Assembly (NCBI GenBank): GCA_035530375.1
Contig: DATKUY010000039.1
Coordinates: 1 to 64,000, forward strand
Source: Sulfuricella sp035530375
Lineage (GTDB): Bacteria; Pseudomonadota; Gammaproteobacteria; Burkholderiales; Sulfuricellaceae
Reading direction: 5' to 3'
DNA: 64,000 nucleotides
In this document: piece by piece, positions 40,638-49,450 of the stretch
Numbering within the stretch: position 1 is the stretch's first letter
Layout of the letters: every line of letters starts with the position of its first letter
Notes under the pieces: generated by a model
What the model was told of the DNA's origin: nothing
Seen by the model: only the letters and a program-made list of their open reading frames with translations
Database searches by the model: none
Translations under genes and position numbers: made by a program

Positions 40638-42671
40638 ATGACTGACCATACCAGACAGAGCAAGGCGCAATCTCTCGAAGAGATCGGGCAGTTACGGGAA
40701 AATACCGTGCTGGAGTGCGCGAGCAACGAAATGCGCCTGCTGCAGGATCTGAAAATCCACCAGATCGAGATGGAAACGCAGAACCATGAACTGCGGGAAG
40801 CACGGCAGGAGCTTGAGGAAGCGCGCGACCGTTATATTGACCTGTACGATTTCGCCCCGGTGGGCTACCTTACTCTGGGCGAAGGCGAATTCATCCATGA
40901 AATCAACCTGACCGGAGCCATGATGTTGGGCCGGCCGCGCGCCAACATCATCGGCAAGCCTTTTTCCGTTTACCTGAATCAGGGTGACCGCCAGCATTTT
41001 TCTCAATACCTGCATCAGGCATGCACTTGTTCCGGCAATATCGTCGCCGAAGTAAAGCTCAAGCACAACCAGAAAGATGTCCGGCTGGAAAGCACGGCCA
41101 TGGCTGCAACATCTGGCCGACCCCGCAGTTGCCGCATGATAATAACCGACATCACCGAACAGAAGAAAGCCAGACTGGCTTTGCAGGAGAGCGAGTACCG
41201 CTGGAAATTCGCGCTGGAAGGCGCCGGCGATGGCGTATGGGATTGGAACATCCAGACCGGCGAAATGCTGTTTTCAAAACGCTGGAAAGAAATGCTGGAA
41301 TATGCCGAAAACGAGATCGAGAACCGGTGCGACGAGTTGGAAATGCGCATCCATCCGGATGATAAACTACAGGCGATGGCCCACCTGCATGCCTATCTCG
41401 ACGGCGAGGCATCAAGCTACGCTAACGAATACCGCCTGAAGTGCAGGAACGGCAGCTGGAAATGGGTACTTGCCCGCGGCATGGCGGTCAGCCGCGATGC
41501 CGCGGGCAAGCCGCTGCGCATGATCGGCACGCACACCGACATCAGCAAAACCCGGTTACTGACAGAAAAACTCCAGCAAAGCCATGACCTTCTCGTCGAC
41601 CTTTCCGAACAGGTTCCAGGCTTTGTCCACCAGTACCGGTTATTCCCGGACGGACATTCCTGCTTCCCTGTTGCCAGCGCCGGGATACGTAACATCTTCG
41701 AACTCACGCCGACACAGGTGCGAAATGATGCCTCGCCGTTATTCGCCCGCGTGCACCCGGATGACCGCGACGGTTTAATCGCCGCCTTACAGGAATCGGC
41801 CCGCACCCTGCAACCGTGCCAATATGAATTCAGGGTGGAATTGCCGGAACAGGGCATATGCTGGCGCCTGACAGAGGCGCGACCGGAAAAACTGGAAGAC
41901 GGCAGCGTGCTGTGGCACGGTTTTGTTATCGACATCAGCCCGATCCGGGAAGCCAAACAGCGCGCCCAGGAACTGTTGCGGCAGAATCGCCTGATCATTC
42001 GATGCATGTTCGACATGCAGGAAAAAGAGAGCCGCCATCTCTCGCGCGAACTGCACGACGACCTCGGCCAATGGCTGACTGCGATACAGGCCGAAGCCGA
42101 GGCGATTTGCAATCTCAGCTGCGACGGGCAGAATCCCGCCATCCACGAAAGCGCGCAGGCCATCAGCAACAGTGCCAGCGAAGTGCACAAGGTGATCCGC
42201 ACAATGCTGCACCGCCTGCGCCCCAGCCTGCTGGATGCGCAAGGGCTGGCAGACAGCCTGCGGGAACTGGTGACGCAGTGGCGCAAGCGCCACCCCGGCA
42301 TTGCCTGCGACCTGATGCTGGACGGCGATCTTGCCGGTTTAAGAGAAGACCTCAATATCACCGTGTACCGCATCGTTCAGGAAGCGCTCACCAATATCAC
42401 TCGCCATGCCCAGGCCAGCCAGGTATCGGTGGAACTGCGCCGCGTGGTGGAGATACCATTCGCCACCGAAATGCTGCGACTGGCGGTGGAGGATGACGGC
42501 ATCGGCATGGACGCCGGCTTGCCGGTCAAAGGACTGGGATTGCTGGGAATGCGCGAACGGGTAGCCGCGGCGAATGGCGATTTAGACCTGTACAGTTCAC
42601 CGAAACATGGCACGCGCATCGAAGTCCGCCTGCCGCTGGTTATATCCGGACAAATAAACCATGAACGATAA
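40638..42671 (+). CDS. PAS-containing NarL-family sensor histidine kinase
   Basis: A 677-residue kinase without clear membrane helices, so probably cytoplasmic. An N-terminal coiled coil (IHQIEMETQNHELREARQEL) leads to a PAS domain (LYDFAPVGYLTL, about 70-170), then a PAS_3/PAC region (about 190-300) and a third PAS-like region (about 320-450). The HisKA_3 motif LSRELHDDLGQWL has the phosphoacceptor His473, and the HATPase has QEALTNITRHA, EDDGIGMD and GLGLLGMRERV. The last codons overlap the start of the response regulator gene by 11 bases, so they form one unit. The signal is unknown. Confidence 0.92.
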   Translation: MTDHTRQSKAQSLEEIGQLRENTVLECASNEMRLLQDLKIHQIEMETQNHELREARQELEEARDRYIDLYDFAPVGYLTLGEGEFIHEINLTGAMMLGRPRANIIGKPFSVYLNQGDRQHFSQYLHQACTCSGNIVAEVKLKHNQKDVRLESTAMAATSGRPRSCRMIITDITEQKKARLALQESEYRWKFALEGAGDGVWDWNIQTGEMLFSKRWKEMLEYAENEIENRCDELEMRIHPDDKLQAMAHLHAYLDGEASSYANEYRLKCRNGSWKWVLARGMAVSRDAAGKPLRMIGTHTDISKTRLLTEKLQQSHDLLVDLSEQVPGFVHQYRLFPDGHSCFPVASAGIRNIFELTPTQVRNDASPLFARVHPDDRDGLIAALQESARTLQPCQYEFRVELPEQGICWRLTEARPEKLEDGSVLWHGFVIDISPIREAKQRAQELLRQNRLIIRCMFDMQEKESRHLSRELHDDLGQWLTAIQAEAEAICNLSCDGQNPAIHESAQAISNSASEVHKVIRTMLHRLRPSLLDAQGLADSLRELVTQWRKRHPGIACDLMLDGDLAGLREDLNITVYRIVQEALTNITRHAQASQVSVELRRVVEIPFATEMLRLAVEDDGIGMDAGLPVKGLGLLGMRERVAAANGDLDLYSSPKHGTRIEVRLPLVISGQINHER

Positions 42672-43320
42672 TACCGCTTCGAAACCGATTACGGTGCTGC
42701 TGGTGGACGACCACCCAGTGGTGCGGGACGGCTACCGCCGCCTGCTGGACAATACGCCGGACATCCGGGTGATAGCGGAAGCCGGCGATGGCGAAAGCGC
42801 CTGCCTCATCTATGCGGAATCCGCGCCAACCGTGGTCATTCTCGACCTCAGCATGCCCGGCATCGGCGGCATGGAAACCATCCGCCGCATCAAGGCCAGG
42901 GACGCCAACGCCCGCATCCTGGTATTCACCATGCACGACACCGAGATCCTGATTTTGCGGACGCTGGAAGCCGGCGCCACAGGCTACCTCACCAAGCAGG
43001 GCGGCATAGTGCAGATGGTGGAAGCGGTGCGACAGGTGGCGCAAGGAAAACCTTTCATCGATCCCAAACACGTCACGAACATGGCAACCCGGCAACTGTT
43101 CGACTCCGCCGAAGACCCCTTGCGAGCGCTTTCCACGCGCGAATTCCAGTTGTTCCAGCTATTTGCAGAGGGGCGTTCGGTATCCGAAGTCGCAAGCACC
43201 CTTTCGATCAGCCCCAAAACCGTCGGGGTTCACCACTCCCATATCATGAAAAAGCTGGGACTGGAGAACTCCGCCCAACTCGTCCGCCTGGCTATCCGCT
43301 GCAACCTGGTCAAGTCCTGA
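42661..43320 (+). CDS. NarL/LuxR-type response regulator
   Basis: A 219-residue regulator with a receiver domain (LLVDDHPVV at the start, phosphorylated Asp in VILDLSMPGIGG near residue 62, Lys in LTKQGG) and a C-terminal LuxR-type HTH (LSTREFQLFQLFAEGRSVSE...SPKTVGVHHS). It is the partner of the overlapping kinase. The next gene is pstS, 131 bases on, behind its own Pho-box-like promoter. Confidence 0.94.
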   Translation: MNDNTASKPITVLLVDDHPVVRDGYRRLLDNTPDIRVIAEAGDGESACLIYAESAPTVVILDLSMPGIGGMETIRRIKARDANARILVFTMHDTEILILRTLEAGATGYLTKQGGIVQMVEAVRQVAQGKPFIDPKHVTNMATRQLFDSAEDPLRALSTREFQLFQLFAEGRSVSEVASTLSISPKTVGVHHSHIMKKLGLENSAQLVRLAIRCNLVKS

Positions 43321-43360
43321 GCACAGGCAGCGGTTTCATGAGGCGGCTTGCCGTTTGCTT

Positions 43361-43394
43361 TCGTAATAATTCTGTAATATTGCCGCCCTATCAT
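43361..43394 (+). promoter_or_regulatory. Pho-box-like promoter of pstS
   Basis: TCGTAAT-AATT-CTGTAAT (43361-43378) has the 7-4-7 layout of a PhoB box; the second half matches CTGTCAT at six of seven positions, the first at four. A -10 TATCAT (43389-43394) starts after a 10-base spacer, the normal distance in Pho promoters where PhoB replaces the -35. Confidence 0.6.
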
Positions 43395-43451
43395 GGCGCT
43401 TGGTCAACAGGGATGCCCCCTGTTTTCTTTGATCCAATCAGGAGAACATCG

Positions 43452-44498
43452 ATGAAATTTGAATTTGGTAAAAAGCTGGTCACCTCCGCCGCTCTGGCGC
43501 TGATCCTAAGCCCGGCTGCTTTCGCCGCCGACATCACCGGCGCGGGCGCAACCTTCCCATTCCCGATTTACGCCAAATGGGCCGAAGCCTACAAGGCCAA
43601 AACCGGCACCGGCTTGAATTACCAGTCCATCGGTTCGGGCGGCGGCATCAAGCAGATCAATGCCAAGACCGTGGATTTCGGCGCTTCCGATATGCCGCTC
43701 AAGCCTGAAGTGCTGGAAAAGGACGGCCTGATGCAATTCCCGGCGGTAATGGGCGGCGTGGTGCCGACCATCAACCTGCCCGGCATGGGCGCCGGCCAGT
43801 TGAAATTGAACGGCACCGTCCTGGCCGACATCTTCATGGGCAAGATCAAGAAGTGGAACGACCCAGCCATCGCCGCGCTGAACAAGGGAACCCAGTTGCC
43901 CGACCAGGCCATCACCGTGGTTCATCGTTCCGACGGCTCCGGCACCACCTTCATTTTCACCAACTACCTGGCTAAAGTCAGCACCGAATGGAAGGACAAG
44001 ATTGGCAACGATACTGCCGTGGCCTGGCCTGCCGGCGTAGGTGGCAAGGGCAACGAAGGCGTCGCCTCTTATGTGCAGCGCATCAAGGGCTCGATCGGCT
44101 ACGTCGAATATGCCTACGCCCTGCAAAACAAGATGAACACCGCCCAGTTGCAGAACAAGGAAGGCCAGTTCGTCAAGCCCGAGGCCGATGCGTTCAAGGC
44201 TGCCGCCGCCAATGCTCACTGGACCACGGCACCCGGCTTCTATGAAATCCTCACCGACGAGCCCGGCAAGGCCAGTTGGCCGATTACCGGCGCCACCTTC
44301 ATCCTGATGCATAAGGTGCAGGACAAACCGGCGAACGCCAAGGAAGTCCTGAAGTTCTTCGACTGGGCCTACGCCAATGGCGATAAAATGGCGCTCGAAC
44401 TGGATTACATCCCGATGCCGGACAGCGTCACCAAGCTGGTCAAAAACGCCTGGAAAGCCCAGATCAAGGACGTATCTGGCAAGACTGTGTGGAACTGA
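43452..44498 (+). CDS. pstS: Periplasmic phosphate-binding protein PstS
   Basis: A 348-residue substrate-binding protein with a signal peptide (cleaved near residue 25, after AAFA). The phosphate-site segments GAGATFPFP, GSGGGIKQINA and HRSDGSGTT are present. It delivers phosphate to the PstCAB transporter. AGGAG precedes the ATG at 43452; the longer frame to 43338 contains the promoter. A strong terminator follows, so the downstream pst genes probably have separate or partly read-through expression. Confidence 0.96.
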   Translation: MKFEFGKKLVTSAALALILSPAAFAADITGAGATFPFPIYAKWAEAYKAKTGTGLNYQSIGSGGGIKQINAKTVDFGASDMPLKPEVLEKDGLMQFPAVMGGVVPTINLPGMGAGQLKLNGTVLADIFMGKIKKWNDPAIAALNKGTQLPDQAITVVHRSDGSGTTFIFTNYLAKVSTEWKDKIGNDTAVAWPAGVGGKGNEGVASYVQRIKGSIGYVEYAYALQNKMNTAQLQNKEGQFVKPEADAFKAAAANAHWTTAPGFYEILTDEPGKASWPITGATFILMHKVQDKPANAKEVLKFFDWAYANGDKMALELDYIPMPDSVTKLVKNAWKAQIKDVSGKTVWN

Positions 44499-44527
44499 TT
44501 TTCACTTCAATCATTTCACATCAGCCT

Positions 44528-44562
44528 AAAAACCCCCGCAGCTATGTTGCGGGGGTTTTTTT
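44528..44562 (+). terminator. Rho-independent terminator after pstS
   Basis: AAAAACCCCCGCA pairs with TGCGGGGGTTTTT across a seven-base loop and is followed by further T residues. It lies 30 bases after the pstS stop and would make pstS mRNA more abundant than pstCAB mRNA. Confidence 0.85.
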
Positions 44563-44616
44563 CGCCCCCTCTGCCGAAAAGGCTTGGATGCCTTAGCGAA
44601 AAAGATGGCCGGCGGG

Positions 44617-44650
44617 TCTTAATATTACTGTCACAATTCGGGCGTAACAT
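44617..44650 (+). promoter_or_regulatory. Second Pho-box-like promoter
   Basis: TCTTAAT-ATTA-CTGTCAC (44617-44634) ends in a perfect CTGTCAC half-site, and TAACAT (44645-44650) follows after 10 bases, the same spacing as in front of pstS. It would drive the two small genes and pstCAB. The first half-site is weak. Confidence 0.52.
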
Positions 44651-44684
44651 TGCTTCTGCTGAATATCCGGCCCTGAAGGAGCCC

Positions 44685-44900
44685 ATGATGAACATCAATG
44701 AAATTATCCAATCTCAACTCAACGCGGCGATCGCCGGCCTGACCCGCGCCCGCGACAAAATAGCCGGCATGAAACCTGATGACACACATGAAATAGGTCA
44801 GCAAATCGAGTCAGCTGCTTTCTACCTGGAAGATATCCAGTATAATTGGCCTGCTTTGGTGCGCAGCCATGCTGTCCAGCACCCCCCCCACCAGCCCTAA
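44685..44900 (+). CDS. Small hypothetical protein between pstS and pstC (1)
   Basis: A 71-residue, mostly helical, soluble-looking protein (LNAAIAGLTRARDKIAGM) with no signal peptide or membrane helix. AAGGAG lies four bases before the tandem ATGATG start; the second ATG (44688) is equally likely. It follows a Pho-box-like promoter and precedes a second small gene by 13 bases. I do not recognise a family. Position suggests a link with phosphate uptake, which is inference. Confidence 0.6.
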   Translation: MMNINEIIQSQLNAAIAGLTRARDKIAGMKPDDTHEIGQQIESAAFYLEDIQYNWPALVRSHAVQHPPHQP

Positions 44901-44913
44901 TTGGGAGGCTTTA

Positions 44914-45156
44914 ATGAACACCCTGAAAAAAATCGAGAAGCGTTTGCTGAAAAATCCGGACGAACCGGCCTCGCTGATTTTCAAGGAACTGATCCTGGCG
45001 CTCCACCAAGGGGAAAGCTTCAACCTGAAGGCGATTTACGAGCTCGACTACAATGATTTCGAACTGGCGCTGGCGGTTCTGAAGGACTGGCGTCTTGACC
45101 GTTTCACCAAAACCAAGGAGCGCCTCAAGGAACACCTCGACACCCGTGCGCCCTGA
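44914..45156 (+). CDS. Small hypothetical protein between pstS and pstC (2)
   Basis: An 80-residue, charged, helical protein (KKIEKRLLKNPDEPASLIFK at the start; YELDYNDFELALAVLKDWRL later) with a GGGAGG site before the ATG. There are no membrane segments. It ends 18 bases before pstC and is probably co-transcribed with pstCAB. No phoU is found here, so a regulatory role is conceivable, but the sequence does not resemble PhoU. The family is not recognised. Confidence 0.65.
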   Translation: MNTLKKIEKRLLKNPDEPASLIFKELILALHQGESFNLKAIYELDYNDFELALAVLKDWRLDRFTKTKERLKEHLDTRAP

Positions 45157-45174
45157 CCTTGCCATATTGATCCC

Positions 45175-46137
45175 ATGACCAGACCGTTCTCCGACTCACA
45201 CCTGAAGCGACAGCATTTGCTGGACCTGGCTTTCCGCAATATTACCAAGGGATTTGCCTTCCTGGTCCTCATCCTCCTGGCCGGCATCGTGCTCTCCCTG
45301 TTTTTGGGCAGCCTGCCCTCGATCAAGGCGTTCGGCCCCGGTTTCCTGTTCAGTTCCGAATGGAACCCGGTCACGCAGAAATTCGGCGCGCTGGTGCCGA
45401 TCTTCGGCACTCTCGCCACCTCGATTATCGCCCTGTTGATCGGCATCCCTGCCAGCTTCGGCATCGCCCTGTTCCTCACCGAACTGTCGCCGCGCTGGCT
45501 CAAACGCCCGCTCGGCATCGCCGTGGAACTGCTGGCCGGCATCCCGAGCATCATCTACGGCATGTGGGGCCTGTTCATTTTCGCACCGGCCTTCGCCGAT
45601 AACGTAGAGCCCTGGCTCACCGCACATCTCGGCAACTCCACCCTGATCGGCCCGCTGTTTCAGGGACCGCCGATGGGCATCGGCATGCTTACCGCCGGGC
45701 TGATCCTGGCGATCATGGTGATCCCTTTCATCGCCTCGGTGATGCGCGACGTGTTCGATATCGTGCCGCCGATGCTCAAGGAATCGGCCTATGGCCTCGG
45801 TGCCACCACCTGGGAAGTGGTATGGCACATTGTCCTGCCCTATACCAAGATCGGCGTGGCCGGCGGCATCATGCTCGGACTCGGGCGAGCGCTGGGCGAA
45901 ACCATGGCGGTCACCTTCGTCATCGGCAACTCCCACGAACTCAGCACCTCCCTGCTGATGCCGGGCAACAGCATCTCCTCCGCCCTGGCCAACGAATTCA
46001 ACGAAGCGGTCGGCAAACTTTACACTTCCGCGCTAATCGAGCTGGGCCTGATCCTGTTCTTGATTACCTTCATTGTGCTGTCGCTTTCCAAGCTGTTGCT
46101 GATGCAGCTTTCCAAGCGCGAAGGCCAGCAATCGTAA
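45175..46137 (+). CDS. pstC: Phosphate ABC transporter permease PstC
   Basis: A 320-residue permease with six membrane helices and the inner-membrane EAA loop (ESAYGLGATTWEVVWHIVLP...GGIMLGLGRALGE). The N-terminal helix is preceded by a basic 20-residue segment. It forms the channel with PstA. It ends 12 bases before pstA. Confidence 0.95.
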   Translation: MTRPFSDSHLKRQHLLDLAFRNITKGFAFLVLILLAGIVLSLFLGSLPSIKAFGPGFLFSSEWNPVTQKFGALVPIFGTLATSIIALLIGIPASFGIALFLTELSPRWLKRPLGIAVELLAGIPSIIYGMWGLFIFAPAFADNVEPWLTAHLGNSTLIGPLFQGPPMGIGMLTAGLILAIMVIPFIASVMRDVFDIVPPMLKESAYGLGATTWEVVWHIVLPYTKIGVAGGIMLGLGRALGETMAVTFVIGNSHELSTSLLMPGNSISSALANEFNEAVGKLYTSALIELGLILFLITFIVLSLSKLLLMQLSKREGQQS

Positions 46138-46149
46138 AGAACCGACGCC

Positions 46150-46995
46150 ATGATTTCTCTCTATGCCCGCAGACGGTTCATCAACAGCTTCAACCTGACC
46201 ATTTCACTGTTCACCATGGTGTTCGGCCTGTTCTGGCTCGGCTGGATACTCTGGACGCTGGTCGCACAGGGGTTTCAGGGGCTAAACCTTTCCCTGCTCA
46301 CCCAGATGACGCCGCCGCCGGGCAGCAAGGGCGGCCTGCTCAACGCCATTGCCGGCAGCTTTTTCATGACCATGGCGGCTGCCCTGATCGGCACACCGGT
46401 CGGCATTCTCGCCGGCACCTATCTGGCCGAATTCGGCCAGAAAGGCTGGCTCGCGCCAACCACACGCTTCATCAACGACATCCTGCTATCGGCGCCGTCG
46501 ATCGTGATCGGGCTGTTCGTCTACGAAGTTTACGTCGTCAGCATCGGCCACTTCTCCGGCTGGGCGGGCTCGTTTGCGCTCGCCCTGATCGTCATCCCGG
46601 TGGTGGTGCGCACTACCGAGAACATGCTGCGGCTGGTGCCGAACAGCCTGCGCGAGGCCGCCGCCGCGCTCGGCGCGCCACAATGGAAAGTCATCATGCT
46701 GGTTACCCTGCGCGCATCCACGACGGGGATATTGACCGGCATCCTGCTGGCGGTGGCGCGCATCAGCGGGGAAACCGCGCCCTTGCTATTCACTGCCCTG
46801 AACAACCAGTTCTGGGGCAGCAACATGAACCAGCCGATGGCCAACCTGCCGGTGGTGATTTTCCAGTTCGCCATGAGCCCCTATGAAGACTGGCAGAAAC
46901 TGGCTTGGGCAGGCGCCTTGCTGATCACCTTCGCGGTGCTGACCCTGAATATCCTGGCGCGCGTATTTTTCCGCCAGAAGAGCCCATCGTACTGA
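46150..46995 (+). CDS. pstA: Phosphate ABC transporter permease PstA
   Basis: A 281-residue permease with six membrane helices and an EAA-type loop (LREAAAALGAPQWKVIMLVT...AVARISGETAPL). It follows pstC closely and precedes pstB by 21 bases. The length is standard for the family. Confidence 0.95.
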   Translation: MISLYARRRFINSFNLTISLFTMVFGLFWLGWILWTLVAQGFQGLNLSLLTQMTPPPGSKGGLLNAIAGSFFMTMAAALIGTPVGILAGTYLAEFGQKGWLAPTTRFINDILLSAPSIVIGLFVYEVYVVSIGHFSGWAGSFALALIVIPVVVRTTENMLRLVPNSLREAAAALGAPQWKVIMLVTLRASTTGILTGILLAVARISGETAPLLFTALNNQFWGSNMNQPMANLPVVIFQFAMSPYEDWQKLAWAGALLITFAVLTLNILARVFFRQKSPSY

Positions 46996-47016
46996 ATTGC
47001 CTAACGGAATGAAACA

Positions 47017-47790
47017 ATGAACCAGACTGTCATCGCCAATCCGAAAATCGTCCTCAAAGACCTGAATTTTCATTACGGCAGTTACCTCGCCCTGAAATCC
47101 GTCAACCTGAGCATTCCGGAAAAGAAAGTGACCGCCTTCATCGGCCCGTCCGGCTGCGGCAAATCCACCCTGCTGCGCACCTTCAACCGCATGTACGAGC
47201 TTTACCCGAAACAGAAAGCCACCGGCGAAATCATCCTGGACGGGCAAAATATTCTCGATGCCAAACAGGATATGAACAAGCTGCGCGCCAAGGTAGGCAT
47301 GGTGTTCCAGAAACCCACGCCGTTCCCGATGTCGATTTTCGACAACATTGCCTTCGGCGTGAAACTCTATGAGAACCTGAATCGGCACGAGATGGCAGAC
47401 CGCGTCGAATGGGCGTTGCGCAAGGCAGCGCTGTGGGAAGAAGCAAAAGACAAACTGAAACAGAGCGGCAACAGCCTGTCCGGCGGCCAGCAGCAGCGCC
47501 TGTGCATCGCCCGCGCCATTGCCGTGAAACCCGAAGTGGTGCTGCTGGATGAGCCGGCCTCGGCGCTCGACCCGATATCCACCGCGCACATCGAGGAACT
47601 GATCCACGAACTGAAGATGGACTACACCATCATCATCGTCACCCACAATATGCAACAGGCGGCCCGCGTATCCGACTACACCGCCTACATGTACCTGGGC
47701 GAACTGATCGAGTTCGGCAACACCGACGCGATTTTCACTACGCCGAAAAAGAAGGCAACGGAAGACTACATCACGGGCAAGTTTGGCTGA
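47017..47790 (+). CDS. pstB: Phosphate ABC transporter ATPase PstB
   Basis: A 257-residue ATPase with Walker A GPSGCGKST, the PstB-typical QKPTPFPMSIFDN after the Q-loop, signature LSGGQQQRL and Walker B VVLLDEPASALD. It ends the pst operon. Neither phoU nor phoBR follows; instead a family D repeat begins 19 bases after the stop. Confidence 0.96.
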   Translation: MNQTVIANPKIVLKDLNFHYGSYLALKSVNLSIPEKKVTAFIGPSGCGKSTLLRTFNRMYELYPKQKATGEIILDGQNILDAKQDMNKLRAKVGMVFQKPTPFPMSIFDNIAFGVKLYENLNRHEMADRVEWALRKAALWEEAKDKLKQSGNSLSGGQQQRLCIARAIAVKPEVVLLDEPASALDPISTAHIEELIHELKMDYTIIIVTHNMQQAARVSDYTAYMYLGELIEFGNTDAIFTTPKKKATEDYITGKFG

Positions 47791-47808
47791 TCAATAAACC
47801 TTAGAAAG

Positions 47809-47932
47809 GTAGCCCGGATGAAGCGTAGCGAAATCCGGGAGCGCCGCCCAGACCGCATTGGCAGCGGAATAAAGGGATTTCCGTGGGGGTACCGGGAAAT
47901 CCCGGATTTCATTTCATTCCATCCGGGCTACG
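47809..47932. repeat. Family D inverted repeat
   Basis: GTAGCCCGGATGAAGCGTAG on the left is matched by an inverted CATCCGGGCTAC on the right, with inner AAATCCGGG/CCCGGATTT arms. It lies between pstB and the 3' end of glmM. One copy is seen. The rest of the 290-base gap, 47933-48080, shows nothing recognisable. Confidence 0.75.
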
Positions 47933-48080
47933 CTTGCTACATCACTGGAAAATTTGGTTAAGATTGGCCGCCGCTAAACGGCAATCCCTGGCCACATTCA
48001 TGATGTTTTTAAGACAGTTTCCAAGGGTGTGCACGCCCTGCAAAATGCCGTCCGCGTTAATCGGGGATTAGGCCTCTGAT

Positions 48081-49439
48081 TTAACCCACCGCCTGACGCA
48101 CTGTTTCGGCGATCGCTTCGGCCCAGCGCCTGACATCCTTGGCGGACTTGCCTTCCACCATCACCCGCAATACCGGTTCTGTCCCGGAGGCGCGCAACAG
48201 CACCCGGCCGGAGCCGTCCAGAGCGAGTTCCGCTTCCGTCAGCTTGGCCATAACCCTGACGTTCTCGCTGCAATCGAACCCCCTGACCACCGGCACATTG
48301 ATCAGAACCTGGGGATACAGCGTCAGGTCTTTGGTGAAGCCGCCCAGCGTGCTCTTCGACACGCGCAACGCCAGCAGCACTTGCAGCGCCGAGACGATGC
48401 CGTCGCCGGTGCTGTGCCGGTCGAGACAGAGGATATGGCCGGAGCCTTCGCCGCCCAGCAGCCAGCCGCGCTCGCCCAGCATCTCCATCACGTAACGGTC
48501 GCCCACTTTGGCGCGGGCGAACGGGATCTTCATTTTATCCAGGGCATGTTCCATGCCGAGGTTGGTCATCTGGGTGCCTACCACGCCGCCCTTGAGCAGG
48601 CCGTGTTTGTGGCGATACCTGGCGATCACGTAGAGCAACTGATCGCCGTCGAACAGCTCGCCGGAACCGTCCACCATGACGAGGCGGTCGCCGTCGCCAT
48701 CCAGTGCGATGCCCAGATCGGCGTGGTGCTGCTTCACCGCCTCCCGCAGCGCACGCGGGCTGGTCGCGCCGCATTCGTGATTGATATTGAGGCCGTCCGG
48801 CTGGTTGCCGATGGCGATCACTTCGGCGCCAAGCTCATGGAACACCGGCGGCGCGACATGGTAGGTAGCGCCGTGGGCGCAGTCCACCACGATCTTCATG
48901 CCACGCAGATCGAGCTCGCTGGGGAAGGTGCTCTTGCAGAATTCGATGTAGCGCCCGGCGGCATCGTTGATGCGGCGCGCCTTGCCCAGTTGCGCCGAGG
49001 GCATGGTCTGCATCGGGTCGTCCAGCGCTTTCTCGATGGCGCGCTCGGTTTTGTCCGGCAACTTGGTGCCGGATGCCGAAAAGAATTTGATACCGTTATC
49101 CTCGAACGGATTGTGCGAGGCACTGATGACGATCCCCGCCTGGGCGCGCAGCGCTCGGGTCAGATAGGCCACCGCCGGGGTCGGCATCGGCCCGAGCAGC
49201 AGCACATCCACCCCGGCTGCGGAAAGCCCGGCCTGCAGCGCGGATTCCAGCATGTAGCCGGAGATGCGGGTATCCTTGCCGATCACTACCGCCGGGTGCT
49301 CGCCCTGGGGCAGACGTTTTTCCGAAGCGGCCAGCACCCTGCCCGCTGCATAACCGAGGCGCATCACGAAATCAGGCGTGATCGGCGCATCGCCGACCCT
49401 GCCGCGTATCCCGTCGGTGCCGAAATATTTTCTGGTCAT
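48081..49439 (-). CDS. glmM: Phosphoglucosamine mutase
   Basis: A 452-residue alpha-D-phosphohexomutase that converts glucosamine-6-phosphate to glucosamine-1-phosphate for cell wall precursor synthesis. The phosphoserine loop ISASHNP (Ser108), the metal loop DGDGDR and the C-terminal RASGTEP phosphate loop are present. An AAGGAAA site lies before the ATG. A family A repeat begins 10 bases upstream of the start, between it and folP. Confidence 0.97.
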   Translation of the reverse strand: MTRKYFGTDGIRGRVGDAPITPDFVMRLGYAAGRVLAASEKRLPQGEHPAVVIGKDTRISGYMLESALQAGLSAAGVDVLLLGPMPTPAVAYLTRALRAQAGIVISASHNPFEDNGIKFFSASGTKLPDKTERAIEKALDDPMQTMPSAQLGKARRINDAAGRYIEFCKSTFPSELDLRGMKIVVDCAHGATYHVAPPVFHELGAEVIAIGNQPDGLNINHECGATSPRALREAVKQHHADLGIALDGDGDRLVMVDGSGELFDGDQLLYVIARYRHKHGLLKGGVVGTQMTNLGMEHALDKMKIPFARAKVGDRYVMEMLGERGWLLGGEGSGHILCLDRHSTGDGIVSALQVLLALRVSKSTLGGFTKDLTLYPQVLINVPVVRGFDCSENVRVMAKLTEAELALDGSGRVLLRASGTEPVLRVMVEGKSAKDVRRWAEAIAETVRQAVG

Positions 49440-49450
49440 TATTTTCCTTG

